From Flavobacterium foetidum (GTDB lineage Bacteria; Bacteroidota; Bacteroidia; Flavobacteriales; Flavobacteriaceae), in the NCBI RefSeq assembly GCF_004634245.1, contig NZ_SJTF01000003.1:425653-489652 (forward strand): DNA of 64,000 nucleotides. Direction: 5' to 3'. Under the pieces are notes generated by a model. That model was not told the origin of the DNA and made no database searches. It worked only from the letters and a program-made list of their open reading frames with translations. Of this stretch, positions 18,910-28,700 are shown one piece after another (the first letter of the stretch is position 1; each line of letters opens with the position of its first letter). A program made the translations under genes and the position numbers.

Positions 18910-21699
18910 TTATTTCAATGGATTCCCGTCTTTGTCCAAAGAACCCGATTTAATAATGATCATTTTATCCAGTTTCACATACTTTTTAATCGCATCGTTT
19001 ACCTGCTGCAGAGTGGCTTTTTCGATGTCTTTTGGATACTGGTCAATATAATTCGGCTCTAATCCTCTTTCAATGAAACTCAAGATGGTTCTTGCCATTC
19101 CGCTTGTCGTTGACATTCCCACTTTAAAACTTCCGATTAAGTTGGTTTTCTTGTTCTCAAGCTCTTCTGCTGTGATTCCCTCTTTTACCCATTTATCTAC
19201 CTGCACCATCGTCGCCTCAAGCCCTTTCTGGAATAAATTCGGATTGAAGGAAGCGTTTACAAACCAATAGCCTCCCGTTTCGATATTCCCTCCTGTTCCG
19301 GATGAAATGTTGTACGTCAATCCGTCAACATCACGAACAGTCTGCATTAAGCGTCCTGCAAATCCGGCTCCCAATGTGTAATTTCCGATGTAAAACGGAA
19401 TATAGTCAGCGTCGGCTCTTTTTAGACCTGTAAACTGACCAATGAATAATTCCGCACTCGGTTTTTCTGGAATGGTTACTACTTCTGTTTTTGAAGCTGC
19501 TTTTGAGGCTTCTTCAAATTTTAGTTTTTCCGTAACTCCTCCATTCCAGTTTTTGAATGATTTTTTCAGTGAAGCGTTTAGGTTCGCTCCGTCAGTATCG
19601 CCCACGATTACAAGGCGCATTGAAGCCGTTCCGAAATATTTTTTATGGAAAGCCTTCACTTCATCCAAAGTCGCATTTTTGATATTGGCAATATTGTCTT
19701 CTACGCTTAAACTATAATTTGGATTCCCTTTCTGATAAATGGCCTGAGATAAAGCGATGCCGCCTCTTTCACCTGGATCGTTTAAATCCTGCTGTGTATT
19801 CCCGATAAACTGCTGTTTCAAGTTTTCGAATTCTTTGGCATCGAACAACGGATTTCTTAGTTCTTCCGCCAATAAGGCAATTACCTGATCTAAATCCTTT
19901 TTCAAGCATTTAAATCCGATACTGATTTTAAAAGTCGTCGCATTTACGTTTAGCGTCACACCCAATTTTTGCAGTTTTTCTGAAAACTTGAATTTGTCGT
20001 TGAGCGTTGTTCCTTTCGACAGCATTGAGGCTGTCAATGCCGGTATGATGTCATTTTTGGTCTCGCTGGCATAATTTCCCAATGAAATGCTCGCTGCAAC
20101 AGTCACAAAATCTTTGGCTGACGTTTTTACCGAAACCACATCGATTCCGGATACTTTTTCTCTCTTGAATGCTGAAGCAGATTTCTCGATTAAAGTTTCT
20201 GCTGCAACAATTTCTTTTGATGATTTTTGCACTGAAGTTGGCGCAGGTGAAACTTCTTCATGAATATGGCCTTCCTGAGAATGTCTGTAATAAAACGGGC
20301 CGTTTTCTGGCATGTAATTATTCGCTTTAGCGGAAGCATTATTTTGAGCTCCGGCTTGTTTTGGGACAAAGTACCCTGTTGTGCTTTGGTCTTCAACCAG
20401 ATATTTATTTGCCACACGAAGGACATCTGCTGGAGTGACTTTTTTCAGGCGTTCGACTCCTGTAATGTAGTCTGTCCAGTCGCCGGCTGCAATTGCTTCG
20501 TTTAACGCTGATGCAATCACGCCAGAGCCGTCTCGTGCCAGGATTGTCTGAGCGCTGATTTTTGATACAACGCGGCTTACCTCATCCTGAGTCACGCCTT
20601 CTTTCTGAATTTTTGCCACAACCTCACTGATTTTGGCATCAATATCTTCGTGTTTTGAAGTAGTTGGGAATCCTACTCCAATGGTAAACAATCCCACTTC
20701 TTTAAATTCTGTTGCGCTGGCATACGAATAAATTCCTAAACGGGTATCTACAAAAGTTTTGTTTAAAATAGCAGAAGGACCATTGCCGATAATCTGTGCC
20801 AATATTCCCAAGGCCGGAAGATCTTCGTGCAAAGCACCCGGAATTTTGTAGGCCTTATTAACAACACCCAATTCCCCCGGTTTTCTCACCACAATTTTAC
20901 GAGGCCCGTACTGCGGGGGTTCTTCTGTGTAAGGCTGTGGCATTGCATGCGGTGCTTTTGTGATTTTTCCGAAATACTTTTCGATTAACGCAAAAACATT
21001 CTCTTTTCTGAAATCTCCGATAATGGTCAAAGTCGCATTATCCGGCCAGTAATAGGTGTTGTAAAAATTTCTTAGGACTTCAATAGGAGCATTCTCGATA
21101 TCCGATTTCCACCCGATCGTCGAATGGTGATACGGATGAGCGATATAAGCCGAAGCCCAGATTTCTTTATCCAGCAAGGCATTCGGATTGTTCTCTCCAC
21201 GCTCAAACTCGTTGCGAACCACAGTCATCTCGGCCTCTTTATCTTCTTTCAGCAGCAACGAATTACGCATTCTGTCTGCTTCGATCTGGATTGCCAGTTC
21301 GATCTTATCGCTTGGCAGCGTTTCAAAATAATTCGTTCGATCGTACCAAGTTGTAGCATTCAGCTGCGCTCCTGTATTTTGCAGAACGTCGGTAATGGTG
21401 TTGCCGTTTTTCTTGTTGAATGTGGGAGTTCCTTTAAACATCAAATGTTCTAAAAGGTGCGTAGACCCCGTATTCCCTAAAACCTCGTGTTTAGAGCCCA
21501 CACGATATACAATCTGTACGGTTGCCACTGGAGAGGCATTGTCCTGCAGAAGCAAAACATTCATTCCGTTTGGCTGGTACAAATATTCTTCGATTCCGCC
21601 TAATTCCTTTATTTTCTTAAAGTTAACCGAATTCCCTTGCGCTGACAAAAGAGCGCAGAAAGCTAATGAGCAATAGCCCAGAAAGATGTATTTTTTCAT
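18910..21699 (-). CDS. M16-family zinc metallopeptidase (pitrilysin type), two-domain
   Basis: This 929-residue protein has a signal peptide (1-20) and so is exported. The inverted zinc motif is His81-Leu-Leu-Glu84-His85, with the third ligand Glu164 in VVRNEFER. The C-terminal half is a second M16 domain without the zinc motif, as in single-chain clamshell peptidases. M16 enzymes degrade peptides held inside a closed chamber. Upstream are two TlpA-like thioredoxins and a SusCD importer, which suggests degradation of an imported peptide in the periplasm. The gene ends before a composite hairpin and a terminator. Confidence 0.9.
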   Translation of the reverse strand: MKKYIFLGYCSLAFCALLSAQGNSVNFKKIKELGGIEEYLYQPNGMNVLLLQDNASPVATVQIVYRVGSKHEVLGNTGSTHLLEHLMFKGTPTFNKKNGNTITDVLQNTGAQLNATTWYDRTNYFETLPSDKIELAIQIEADRMRNSLLLKEDKEAEMTVVRNEFERGENNPNALLDKEIWASAYIAHPYHHSTIGWKSDIENAPIEVLRNFYNTYYWPDNATLTIIGDFRKENVFALIEKYFGKITKAPHAMPQPYTEEPPQYGPRKIVVRKPGELGVVNKAYKIPGALHEDLPALGILAQIIGNGPSAILNKTFVDTRLGIYSYASATEFKEVGLFTIGVGFPTTSKHEDIDAKISEVVAKIQKEGVTQDEVSRVVSKISAQTILARDGSGVIASALNEAIAAGDWTDYITGVERLKKVTPADVLRVANKYLVEDQSTTGYFVPKQAGAQNNASAKANNYMPENGPFYYRHSQEGHIHEEVSPAPTSVQKSSKEIVAAETLIEKSASAFKREKVSGIDVVSVKTSAKDFVTVAASISLGNYASETKNDIIPALTASMLSKGTTLNDKFKFSEKLQKLGVTLNVNATTFKISIGFKCLKKDLDQVIALLAEELRNPLFDAKEFENLKQQFIGNTQQDLNDPGERGGIALSQAIYQKGNPNYSLSVEDNIANIKNATLDEVKAFHKKYFGTASMRLVIVGDTDGANLNASLKKSFKNWNGGVTEKLKFEEASKAASKTEVVTIPEKPSAELFIGQFTGLKRADADYIPFYIGNYTLGAGFAGRLMQTVRDVDGLTYNISSGTGGNIETGGYWFVNASFNPNLFQKGLEATMVQVDKWVKEGITAEELENKKTNLIGSFKVGMSTTSGMARTILSFIERGLEPNYIDQYPKDIEKATLQQVNDAIKKYVKLDKMIIIKSGSLDKDGNPLK

Positions 21700-21724
21700 T
21701 TTTTTGATTGAGAATTTATTATAG

Positions 21725-21822
21725 GGTGTTCAGTTTTCAGTATGTAGTGTTCCATCTAACTTCAGAATTGAAAACTTTGACCGAAACGAGACTGAACACT
21801 AAATACTGAAAACTGTGAACTT
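21725..21822. repeat. Long imperfect inverted repeat between tlpA and the M16 gene
   Basis: Arms at about 21726-21755 and 21791-21820 pair over about 30 nt with roughly five mismatches. They share the words GTTCAGT, TTTTCAGTAT and TAGTGTTC. The element fills almost all of the spacer and stops a few nt before the upstream stop codon. Confidence 0.75.
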
Positions 21823-21824
21823 AT

Positions 21825-22964
21825 TTATGATTTACTGAAAATTTCCTTTAGTTTAGATTGCAATTCAGCTTCTCTAAGGTTTTTAGCCACGATTTTTCCG
21901 TCAGGTCCGACTAGGTAATTGGTTGGAACCATTTTTACGCCATACAAAACAGCAGCTTCATTCTGCCATCCTTTTAAATCAGAAACATGTGTCCACGTTA
22001 AGCCGTCTTTTTCGATTGCTTTTTCCCAAAGTTTCTTTTTATCGTCTAATGAAACGCCTAAAACATCAAACCCTTTATCGTGATACGTTTTGTAAGCCAA
22101 AACCACATTTGGATTTTCTTTTCGGCATGGACCGCACCATGAAGCCCAAAAATCAACCAAAACATATTTTCCTTTATAATCTGAAAGTTTTACTACTTTT
22201 CCGTTTACATCTGTCTGAGAAAACTCAGGCGCTGCAACGCCTACAGCGGTTTTATCATTCAAATCAATTACTTCTTTTAACTGTTTCCCGTAAACTGATT
22301 TTTGTACTTCAGGCGTTAAAACACCATAATACATTTTTACCTGTTCGGGAGTTCCGTAAGACACAATTCTGTCATTGATTACCAAAGCTCCTGCAATTTT
22401 ATCTTTATTTTTTCTGATAAATTTATCAGTCAAATCATCGGCTAAAGTTTGAAGATTTTTCCATTTTTTGTCCATTGCAGTCTGCTGTTCTGCAGTTAAT
22501 TTTACTTTTCCGTTCTGTGTCAACGAATCAGATAATTTGTAAATTGGACCCGCAATATTTTGTATTTTTTTGAACTCATTATCGTAATATGATTTGTAAA
22601 TATCATTCTGCGTTGCTCCCGTAACTTTAGCTTTATAAATTGAATCTTTTTTGGCTTCAACTTTTATATCTTCATTTGACAAAAGAAAAAATGCACCATA
22701 TTCTTCTCCTTTTAATTTAATGGTATGCAATAAAGGTTCTGAAACTTTTCCTGTAAGCGTAAATGTTCCGTCTTTCTGAATTTCTGCAGAATCTGCGATT
22801 TTTTTGTTTCCTTTTTCATCTGTGTTTTCCAGATAAACTGTTCCTTTTTCTAAACCGGCGATTGTTCCGTTGATTGTAAATCCTTCTTCTTTTTTCGAAC
22901 AAGAATTCAGTACGGTCAGTAACGCTAATCCGGCTAAACCTGATTTTAAGATTGTACTTTTCAT
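21825..22964 (-). CDS. TlpA/ResA-like thioredoxin lipoprotein with DUF4369 domain
   Basis: This 379-residue protein has a lipoprotein signal (LTVLNSC, lipid Cys near residue 22). A DUF4369-type beta-rich N-terminal domain (about 28-125) and a helical linker follow, then a TlpA/AhpC-type thioredoxin domain (about 235-378) with the active site WCGPC (about 275-278) and the cis-Pro region VPTNYLV. It is a periplasmic-facing, membrane-anchored disulfide reductase or exchanger. It sits between a second, soluble paralogue (23058-24263) and the M16 peptidase, on the same strand. DsbD two genes downstream could keep it reduced. Confidence 0.9.
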   Translation of the reverse strand: MKSTILKSGLAGLALLTVLNSCSKKEEGFTINGTIAGLEKGTVYLENTDEKGNKKIADSAEIQKDGTFTLTGKVSEPLLHTIKLKGEEYGAFFLLSNEDIKVEAKKDSIYKAKVTGATQNDIYKSYYDNEFKKIQNIAGPIYKLSDSLTQNGKVKLTAEQQTAMDKKWKNLQTLADDLTDKFIRKNKDKIAGALVINDRIVSYGTPEQVKMYYGVLTPEVQKSVYGKQLKEVIDLNDKTAVGVAAPEFSQTDVNGKVVKLSDYKGKYVLVDFWASWCGPCRKENPNVVLAYKTYHDKGFDVLGVSLDDKKKLWEKAIEKDGLTWTHVSDLKGWQNEAAVLYGVKMVPTNYLVGPDGKIVAKNLREAELQSKLKEIFSKS

Positions 22965-22995
22965 GTTGCTATTTTTTGTTTGTTATTTTTTTAAT

Positions 22996-23054
22996 TTCAG
23001 TTTAGGTTTTCAGTTTTAATTTTCGACTATGGCTGAAAACCATCACTGAAAACT
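22996..23054. repeat. Short inverted repeat between the two tlpA-like genes
   Basis: GGTTTTCAG (23005-23013) pairs with CTGAAAACC (23033-23041), or with ACTGAAAAC (23045-23053). This is the third member of the same word family in this operon. Confidence 0.65.
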
Positions 23055-23057
23055 TAA

Positions 23058-24263
23058 TTACGATTTTAAAAGTTCTTTTAGTTTCGCTTCCAAGTCCGAA
23101 CCTCTTAAATTATCTCCAATAATTACACCTTTACTATCTATTAAATAAGTAGCCGGAATTGTTTTTACGTTGAATGATTTACTTACTTTATCATCGTCTA
23201 AAAGATTATGCCATTGCATATTTTCCTGTCCCAAAGCTTTTTGCCAAGCTTTTTCGTCTTTATCGATTGAAATACTTAAAATTTCAAATCCTTTTGCTCC
23301 GTATTCTGCATAAGCTGTTTTTAAATTTGGAATTTCTTTACGACATGGTCCACACCAGGAAGCCCAAAAATCTACTAAAATGTATTTTTTTCCAGCGACA
23401 ATATCCTTTGCATTATATGCTTTTCCGTCTTTATCTTTCAAATTGAAATTAGCGATACTGGTTCCGATTAATGATTTCGGATTCAAATCCTTATCCACTA
23501 ATTGTCCGTAGTAGCTTTTTTTTGCAGCATCAGAAAATTGCTCGTAAAGTGGTTTCTGTTCCGGAGAAAAATAACTGTATTGTGTCATCATAAAAAGAGG
23601 TCCCCACCAGGTATCTTTATGTTTTGTAATCAAAGTTTCATAGCTTAATTTCACTTTATCAAAAAATGCTTTTTCATCAGCCTCAAATTTTTTCCAAACT
23701 GGAAGACTTTGAAGTGAATCTGCCGCTTTTGTATTTTTATCACGTCTTGCAGCACCAATTAACTTACTCAGTTCATTTGATTCCGGAGTATGATAAGCAG
23801 TATAATCTTTTTCAAGTTCATCTCTAAAAGCAGTTTCTTTTTTAAAGTAATCGTATGATTTTGATCCTGTAATTACTTCATTTTTAAATTTGATTCTTTC
23901 ATCTTCCTGCTTTGAAACTTCTGCATCTGCCGTAACTTTTATTTTAGCATTTTCTGCTATTAAATGAATGTATCCTTTGTTTTTTCCAAAAATAATGTAG
24001 AAATAACGAGGCTCGTTTAATTTTCCAGTAAAAGAAAATTTACCGTCCTTCAAAGTAGTTTCCGCAACTGGTAATTCAGAAGAATGTGTTGCTCCCGGAA
24101 TTAATTTTACGGCTATTCCATCTTCAAGACCTGTAATATTTCCATCGATTGTATAAGATGTTGCTGCAGGAACTGCTGCTTTTTTCTTTTGTGCAATACT
24201 GCTGTTTGAAAACGTAAATAAGCAGATGCACAATCCCAATATTTTATATTTAATTGTGTTCAT
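23058..24263 (-). CDS. TlpA-like thioredoxin with DUF4369 domain, soluble periplasmic
   Basis: This 401-residue protein has a type I signal peptide (about 1-24, ending in SIAQ) and no lipobox, unlike its neighbour at 21825-22964. A DUF4369-like domain (about 36-130) and helical linker lead to a thioredoxin domain (about 258-400) with WCGPC (about 303-307) and the cis-Pro motif IPATYLI. It is the first thioredoxin gene after susD, separated by a terminator. Having one soluble and one lipid-anchored copy suggests either two cellular locations or two steps in the same redox path. Confidence 0.9.
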   Translation of the reverse strand: MNTIKYKILGLCICLFTFSNSSIAQKKKAAVPAATSYTIDGNITGLEDGIAVKLIPGATHSSELPVAETTLKDGKFSFTGKLNEPRYFYIIFGKNKGYIHLIAENAKIKVTADAEVSKQEDERIKFKNEVITGSKSYDYFKKETAFRDELEKDYTAYHTPESNELSKLIGAARRDKNTKAADSLQSLPVWKKFEADEKAFFDKVKLSYETLITKHKDTWWGPLFMMTQYSYFSPEQKPLYEQFSDAAKKSYYGQLVDKDLNPKSLIGTSIANFNLKDKDGKAYNAKDIVAGKKYILVDFWASWCGPCRKEIPNLKTAYAEYGAKGFEILSISIDKDEKAWQKALGQENMQWHNLLDDDKVSKSFNVKTIPATYLIDSKGVIIGDNLRGSDLEAKLKELLKS

Positions 24264-24278
24264 TTTTGATTGATATTT

Positions 24279-24321
24279 TAAAAAAAGCTTCCCTTTCGAA
24301 GTTCCTAATCAGGAAGCTTTT
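24279..24321 (-). terminator. Terminator between susD and the tlpA-like gene
   Basis: A perfect 10-bp stem AAAAGCTTCC/GGAAGCTTTT (24283-24292 with 24312-24321), with the T-run on the minus strand. It begins about 7 nt after the susD stop and ends about 16 nt before the next ATG, so it should attenuate transcription from susCD into the thioredoxin and peptidase genes. Confidence 0.8.
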
Positions 24322-24327
24322 GAGTTA

Positions 24328-25731
24328 TTATTTTTCTACATTTTGTGTAATGGTTCCGTTTCCTGGATTTTGTGTTGCTCCTTGCGGGAAAGGCATTGTC
24401 CACATATGTGATGTTGAAGACAAATTATAAGTTACACCTCCTACAACTTTAGACAAACTAAACGGATAAGCTCCTTCTGCATTACGACGGCGTGCATCTG
24501 CAAAAGGTACAAGAGTCTGCACAAACTCGTTGTTTTTTGTTCTGAAAATAGCATTCAAAGCTGTTGTTTTATCAGTAGTAGAAATATCCTGATAAGAGGC
24601 AGGAAGAATACGAGTTTTGCGAACTGTGTTTAAAACCGATAATGCTTCACTAATTTTATTATCACGAGCCAAACACTCCGCTTTTATTAAATAAACCTCA
24701 ACAGTTGTAAGTCCGCCAAAATTGTACATTCCAGACAATATAGAATAGTAATATGTATCTGCTCCTACGGTTCTTACTTTCCAACGCGATTTTAAACGTG
24801 CATCACCTGTTTCAAAACGTGCAACTCTTTCTACCGGAATGCTTGGTTCTCTTCCTAATGAACGGCTAGAACCATGTCTAAAAACATAGTTTTCAATATT
24901 GTTATAACCCATTGGCGATACAGCCGTTGTGTATGAATTTGGCACATCTATAATGGTTTTATTGGCTTCGTAAAATGCTACCCAATCAAACAATTTATTA
25001 TTTTCTGCCAATGCTAAATCTGCATATTTTACAGCTTCTGTATAGTTATTCATTTGCAGATAAACTCTTGCATAAAAAGCGTAACCTGCTCCTAAATTTG
25101 GATGCAAAGCGGTTTGAGAAACCTTTGGCAAATATGGCAATGCTTCTTTAATATCATTTAGAATAAAATCATACATTTCCTGAATAGTAACTTGTTTACT
25201 TGGCGCATTAATATTGGCACTTGTAATTAACGGCACAGATAATTTTGTCGCAGCGGTAGAAGCTACATAAGTATCTGCATAAAAATTAGCCATATAAAAA
25301 AAGTTCATGGCACGCATTATTTTAGCTTGTGCCCAAACTACTCTCTGTTCTTGCTCCGTAGCTTCAGTTGTCGAAAGTGCATTTTCAATAATTAAATTAA
25401 AAGCCGAAATTCCGCTATAAGCTGTATAGTATGCTGATTCATCTGATACTTTCAATGCAATACGATCTGCATTTTCGTCCCACATATAATTGGCATTATA
25501 CAATCTATTACTTGTAAGTGTAGCAGCTGTTACAAATTGATCATTAAGTAAATGTGTAGCGCCCAAGATATCTAATCTTGTGTTGTATTCATCACGCAAA
25601 AAAGCTTCATAATCTGCTAATGTTTCTGGTGATTTTGCTCCTTTTGGGACATCGCTCAAATAATCGTCGCAAGATGCTAAAGTCAATCCTAAAGCCAATA
25701 AACACGCTACTTTTTTATATATATTTTTCAT
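24328..25731 (-). CDS. SusD/RagB-family surface lipoprotein (redox locus)
   Basis: This 467-residue protein has a lipoprotein signal (LTLASCDDYL, lipid Cys about residue 21) followed by the helical TPR-like SusD fold. RagB/SusD hallmarks are the N-terminal DYLSDVPKG block and the C-terminal block with EVYLIKAECLAR, VLNTVRKTR and ARRRNAEG. It forms the lid on the SusC-type porin encoded 17 nt upstream (25749-29342). The neighbours are thioredoxins and a peptidase, not glycosidases, so a peptide ligand is more likely than a glycan; that is inference. Confidence 0.9.
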   Translation of the reverse strand: MKNIYKKVACLLALGLTLASCDDYLSDVPKGAKSPETLADYEAFLRDEYNTRLDILGATHLLNDQFVTAATLTSNRLYNANYMWDENADRIALKVSDESAYYTAYSGISAFNLIIENALSTTEATEQEQRVVWAQAKIMRAMNFFYMANFYADTYVASTAATKLSVPLITSANINAPSKQVTIQEMYDFILNDIKEALPYLPKVSQTALHPNLGAGYAFYARVYLQMNNYTEAVKYADLALAENNKLFDWVAFYEANKTIIDVPNSYTTAVSPMGYNNIENYVFRHGSSRSLGREPSIPVERVARFETGDARLKSRWKVRTVGADTYYYSILSGMYNFGGLTTVEVYLIKAECLARDNKISEALSVLNTVRKTRILPASYQDISTTDKTTALNAIFRTKNNEFVQTLVPFADARRRNAEGAYPFSLSKVVGGVTYNLSSTSHMWTMPFPQGATQNPGNGTITQNVEK

Positions 25732-25748
25732 CGTCTAGTCTTTATAAA

Positions 25749-28700
25749 TTAGAAATTAACATTTACCCCCATAACAAAACTTGGAGATATGAAACCGCCT
25801 AACATATACTTGGCATCTCTGCTTTTAGCAAAAGTGTATACGTTTTCTGCGTTTAAATTGAAACGCACTCCGTCTAGTTTCACTCTTTTAATAACATCTT
25901 TTGGCATTTGATAAGCTAATGAAATATTGCTTAATCTTACATTTGATGCATCCAAAATATTAATATCTGCATAAGAATAAATAGTACGGGACTCTGAATT
26001 AAAATCTGATTCATATTCGTAAACTGCTCTCGGAACATTGGTAAATGCTTCGTCTCCTGGTTTCATCCAACGATCTGCAATACGGTTGTTTACTACCGTA
26101 ATATCTGTTACATAACCGCCCATTGCACCATTGTAATTATTATTTAGCATTGGCAAGAATGTATTTTTTACTTTATGCCCTAACTCATAAATGAAAAGAG
26201 CCGAAAGTGAGAAATTTTTATAATTTGCTGAGGTATGGAAAGAACCACTGTGTATAGGAACAGTAGATCCATAATCTTTTATCGCGTCTAACTGACCCGG
26301 GTTGTATTTCACCGCGGTACCTGAAGCATCATAAACCTGAGGCAACCCAGTATTGCTTAAACCAGCCCATTGGTAACCATAAATGCTGTTAAAACTTGTT
26401 CCGATTCTAGGATAAGCCTGTGGGTAATCTAACTGCAGATAATAAACAGGAGCTTTTACATTTACGTAATCTACTGTGTTTTTATTATAGGCATACAAAA
26501 TAGCTGCATCCCAAGAGAAAGAAGGCGTTTTTACCATTGTTCCTCTTAAAGTAACTTCGATACCTTTATTAGTCATTTCTCCATTATTAAGTGTGTAAGA
26601 AGAATATCCGAATCCTTCTGTTGGAATTCCTTGACTAGTAGCTAACAAATCTTCACCTTTTTTGTTATATAAATCTAAGGTTCCGCTTAATCTGCTTTTA
26701 AAGAATGAAAAATCTAAACCAATATTGGTAGTTGTTGTTTTTTCCCAAGATAATTCAGGATTTGGTCGTTTTCCTACACTTCCGTAAGTTCCTCCAACAT
26801 TTGAATTGGCATAATAAAAGGCCGTTAAATAAGGTGCAGAATCTTTGGCAATATTTCCTGCAATACCATACGAACCACGCAATTTAAGAGCATCAACCCA
26901 AGCAACGTCAAAAAATGATTCATTGTTAATGTTCCAACCCGCACCTACAGACCAAATAGGTTTGTTTTGGTATTTACTATCGGTTCCCCAAAGATTAGAA
27001 CGATCCCAACGAATACTACCAGAAATAGAATATCTTTTGTCATACGTATAACCTCCTGTTGAGTAAAGAGAAACATAACGGTTTTGCAATTCTTTTTCTA
27101 ATGAAAAATCATTTATCGACATATACCCGTTAAAAACAGAACCATATACTTTTAGTAAATCGGCTTGATTTATTGCAGTAAATGTTAAAGCTTGCGAATC
27201 GTAACCATAACGTGTGTTATCATTATATTCTTGTTTCGAATGGCGGATTTCCATACCAGCGATAGCAGAAAAATCATGCTTCTCAGCAAAAACTTGATTG
27301 AAGTTTAACTGCTGACGGAAATTATAAGCATTAGAAAACTGATTCGTTTCTTTAACAATATCTCCATAAGGTAAATTATAAACTGCTTTATTATTTACAA
27401 TGGTTACCATTCCGTTTACTTTGTTTCTTACATAATAAGAGTCTTTATCAAATAACTGTCTTGCGCGATCTGAAGCAAATTCGTATTGGAACATGGCATT
27501 GTATGTAAATGCTTTACTGAATTTCACATTAAACTTAGCAAAGGTTCTATTCAAGAAGCTTTTATTTTCACTAAGATTTCTTCCCAACTCGTCCATTGGC
27601 GTAATATCCATGTTGTAAAGACCATAAGTCTGCATAGACTGAAGAGTAAAATTATTGTAGCGAGAAGCGGCAGTAGAAACAAAATTAGTTCCATCATTAT
27701 TCACTAACTGATTGTATGGTTGCCATTTATAACCTGGATTATCTGAAACAACAGCAGGATTAATAGGCTTATAATACTGAGTATCTCCTATTCCGTAATT
27801 CAAATAAGTTCCCAAATCTAAAGACAGCCAGCTATTAATTTGAGTTGAGTTTTTCAAATTAATTCCAACCGATTGGTTTTCAGAATACATATCTTCTAGT
27901 TGATTGTCTTTGTATGTTATAGAAGCATTAAAAGCATTGTTTTCGCTAGCTTTACCTAAACTAAGATTGTGCTGCATAAAATACTGATCGCGTTTTGCAT
28001 ATTTAGCAACATCATCATAGTATTTATAACCTTGAGAACCAAGTTGGTTCAATCGATTATTCATTTCTGTTTGAGAAATATTTCCTGCATAACCATTTAA
28101 AATGGTCTGCATTCCTAAACTCGTAAACGCAGCATTATTTAGTAATGACTGTGCGTAAGTTGCTACATTGGCAGTCTTAAAATTAGGATTTCCATTTGCC
28201 CATCCTCTTTCCAGACCAATAATATCTCCGGAATCAGTAAGGTTTCCTGTATAATTTCTATAAGGCGTAACCGTTAAGTTACTTGAAAACGAAATATTGG
28301 TTTTTCCTTCTTTTGCTTTTTTGGTAGTAATTACTATAACGCCATTAGCAGCACGAGCACCATAAATAGAAGAAGCCGCCGCATCTTTTAAAACTGTAAT
28401 TGTTTCAATGTCTTCTAAGTTAAGACTCGGAAGATTATCTTCTATTGTATTATAAGGGGTTAATCTTGTATTTTCTACCGGAAAGCCGTCAATAACATAT
28501 AAAGGAGTTGTTAGCCCTGTCATAGAAGTCGTTCCGCGGATTCTTCCATCCTGATATCCAACGATACGTCCTTCTAATATTTTATCCAAACTGCTTAAAC
28601 GTTGCTCTTGAAAATCTTTAGCTTTTAAACTAGAGAAAGATCCAGTTGCTTTTTCTGCAGTAATATCCTGATAACCTGTCTTTAAAACAATTCCTTCCAA

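Noticed and set aside
27866..27875. A sixth CAACCGATTG match
   Set aside because: It lies deep inside the STN-SusC coding sequence (encoding part of QSVGIN) and lacks the flanking bases of the intergenic sites, so it is most likely a chance match.
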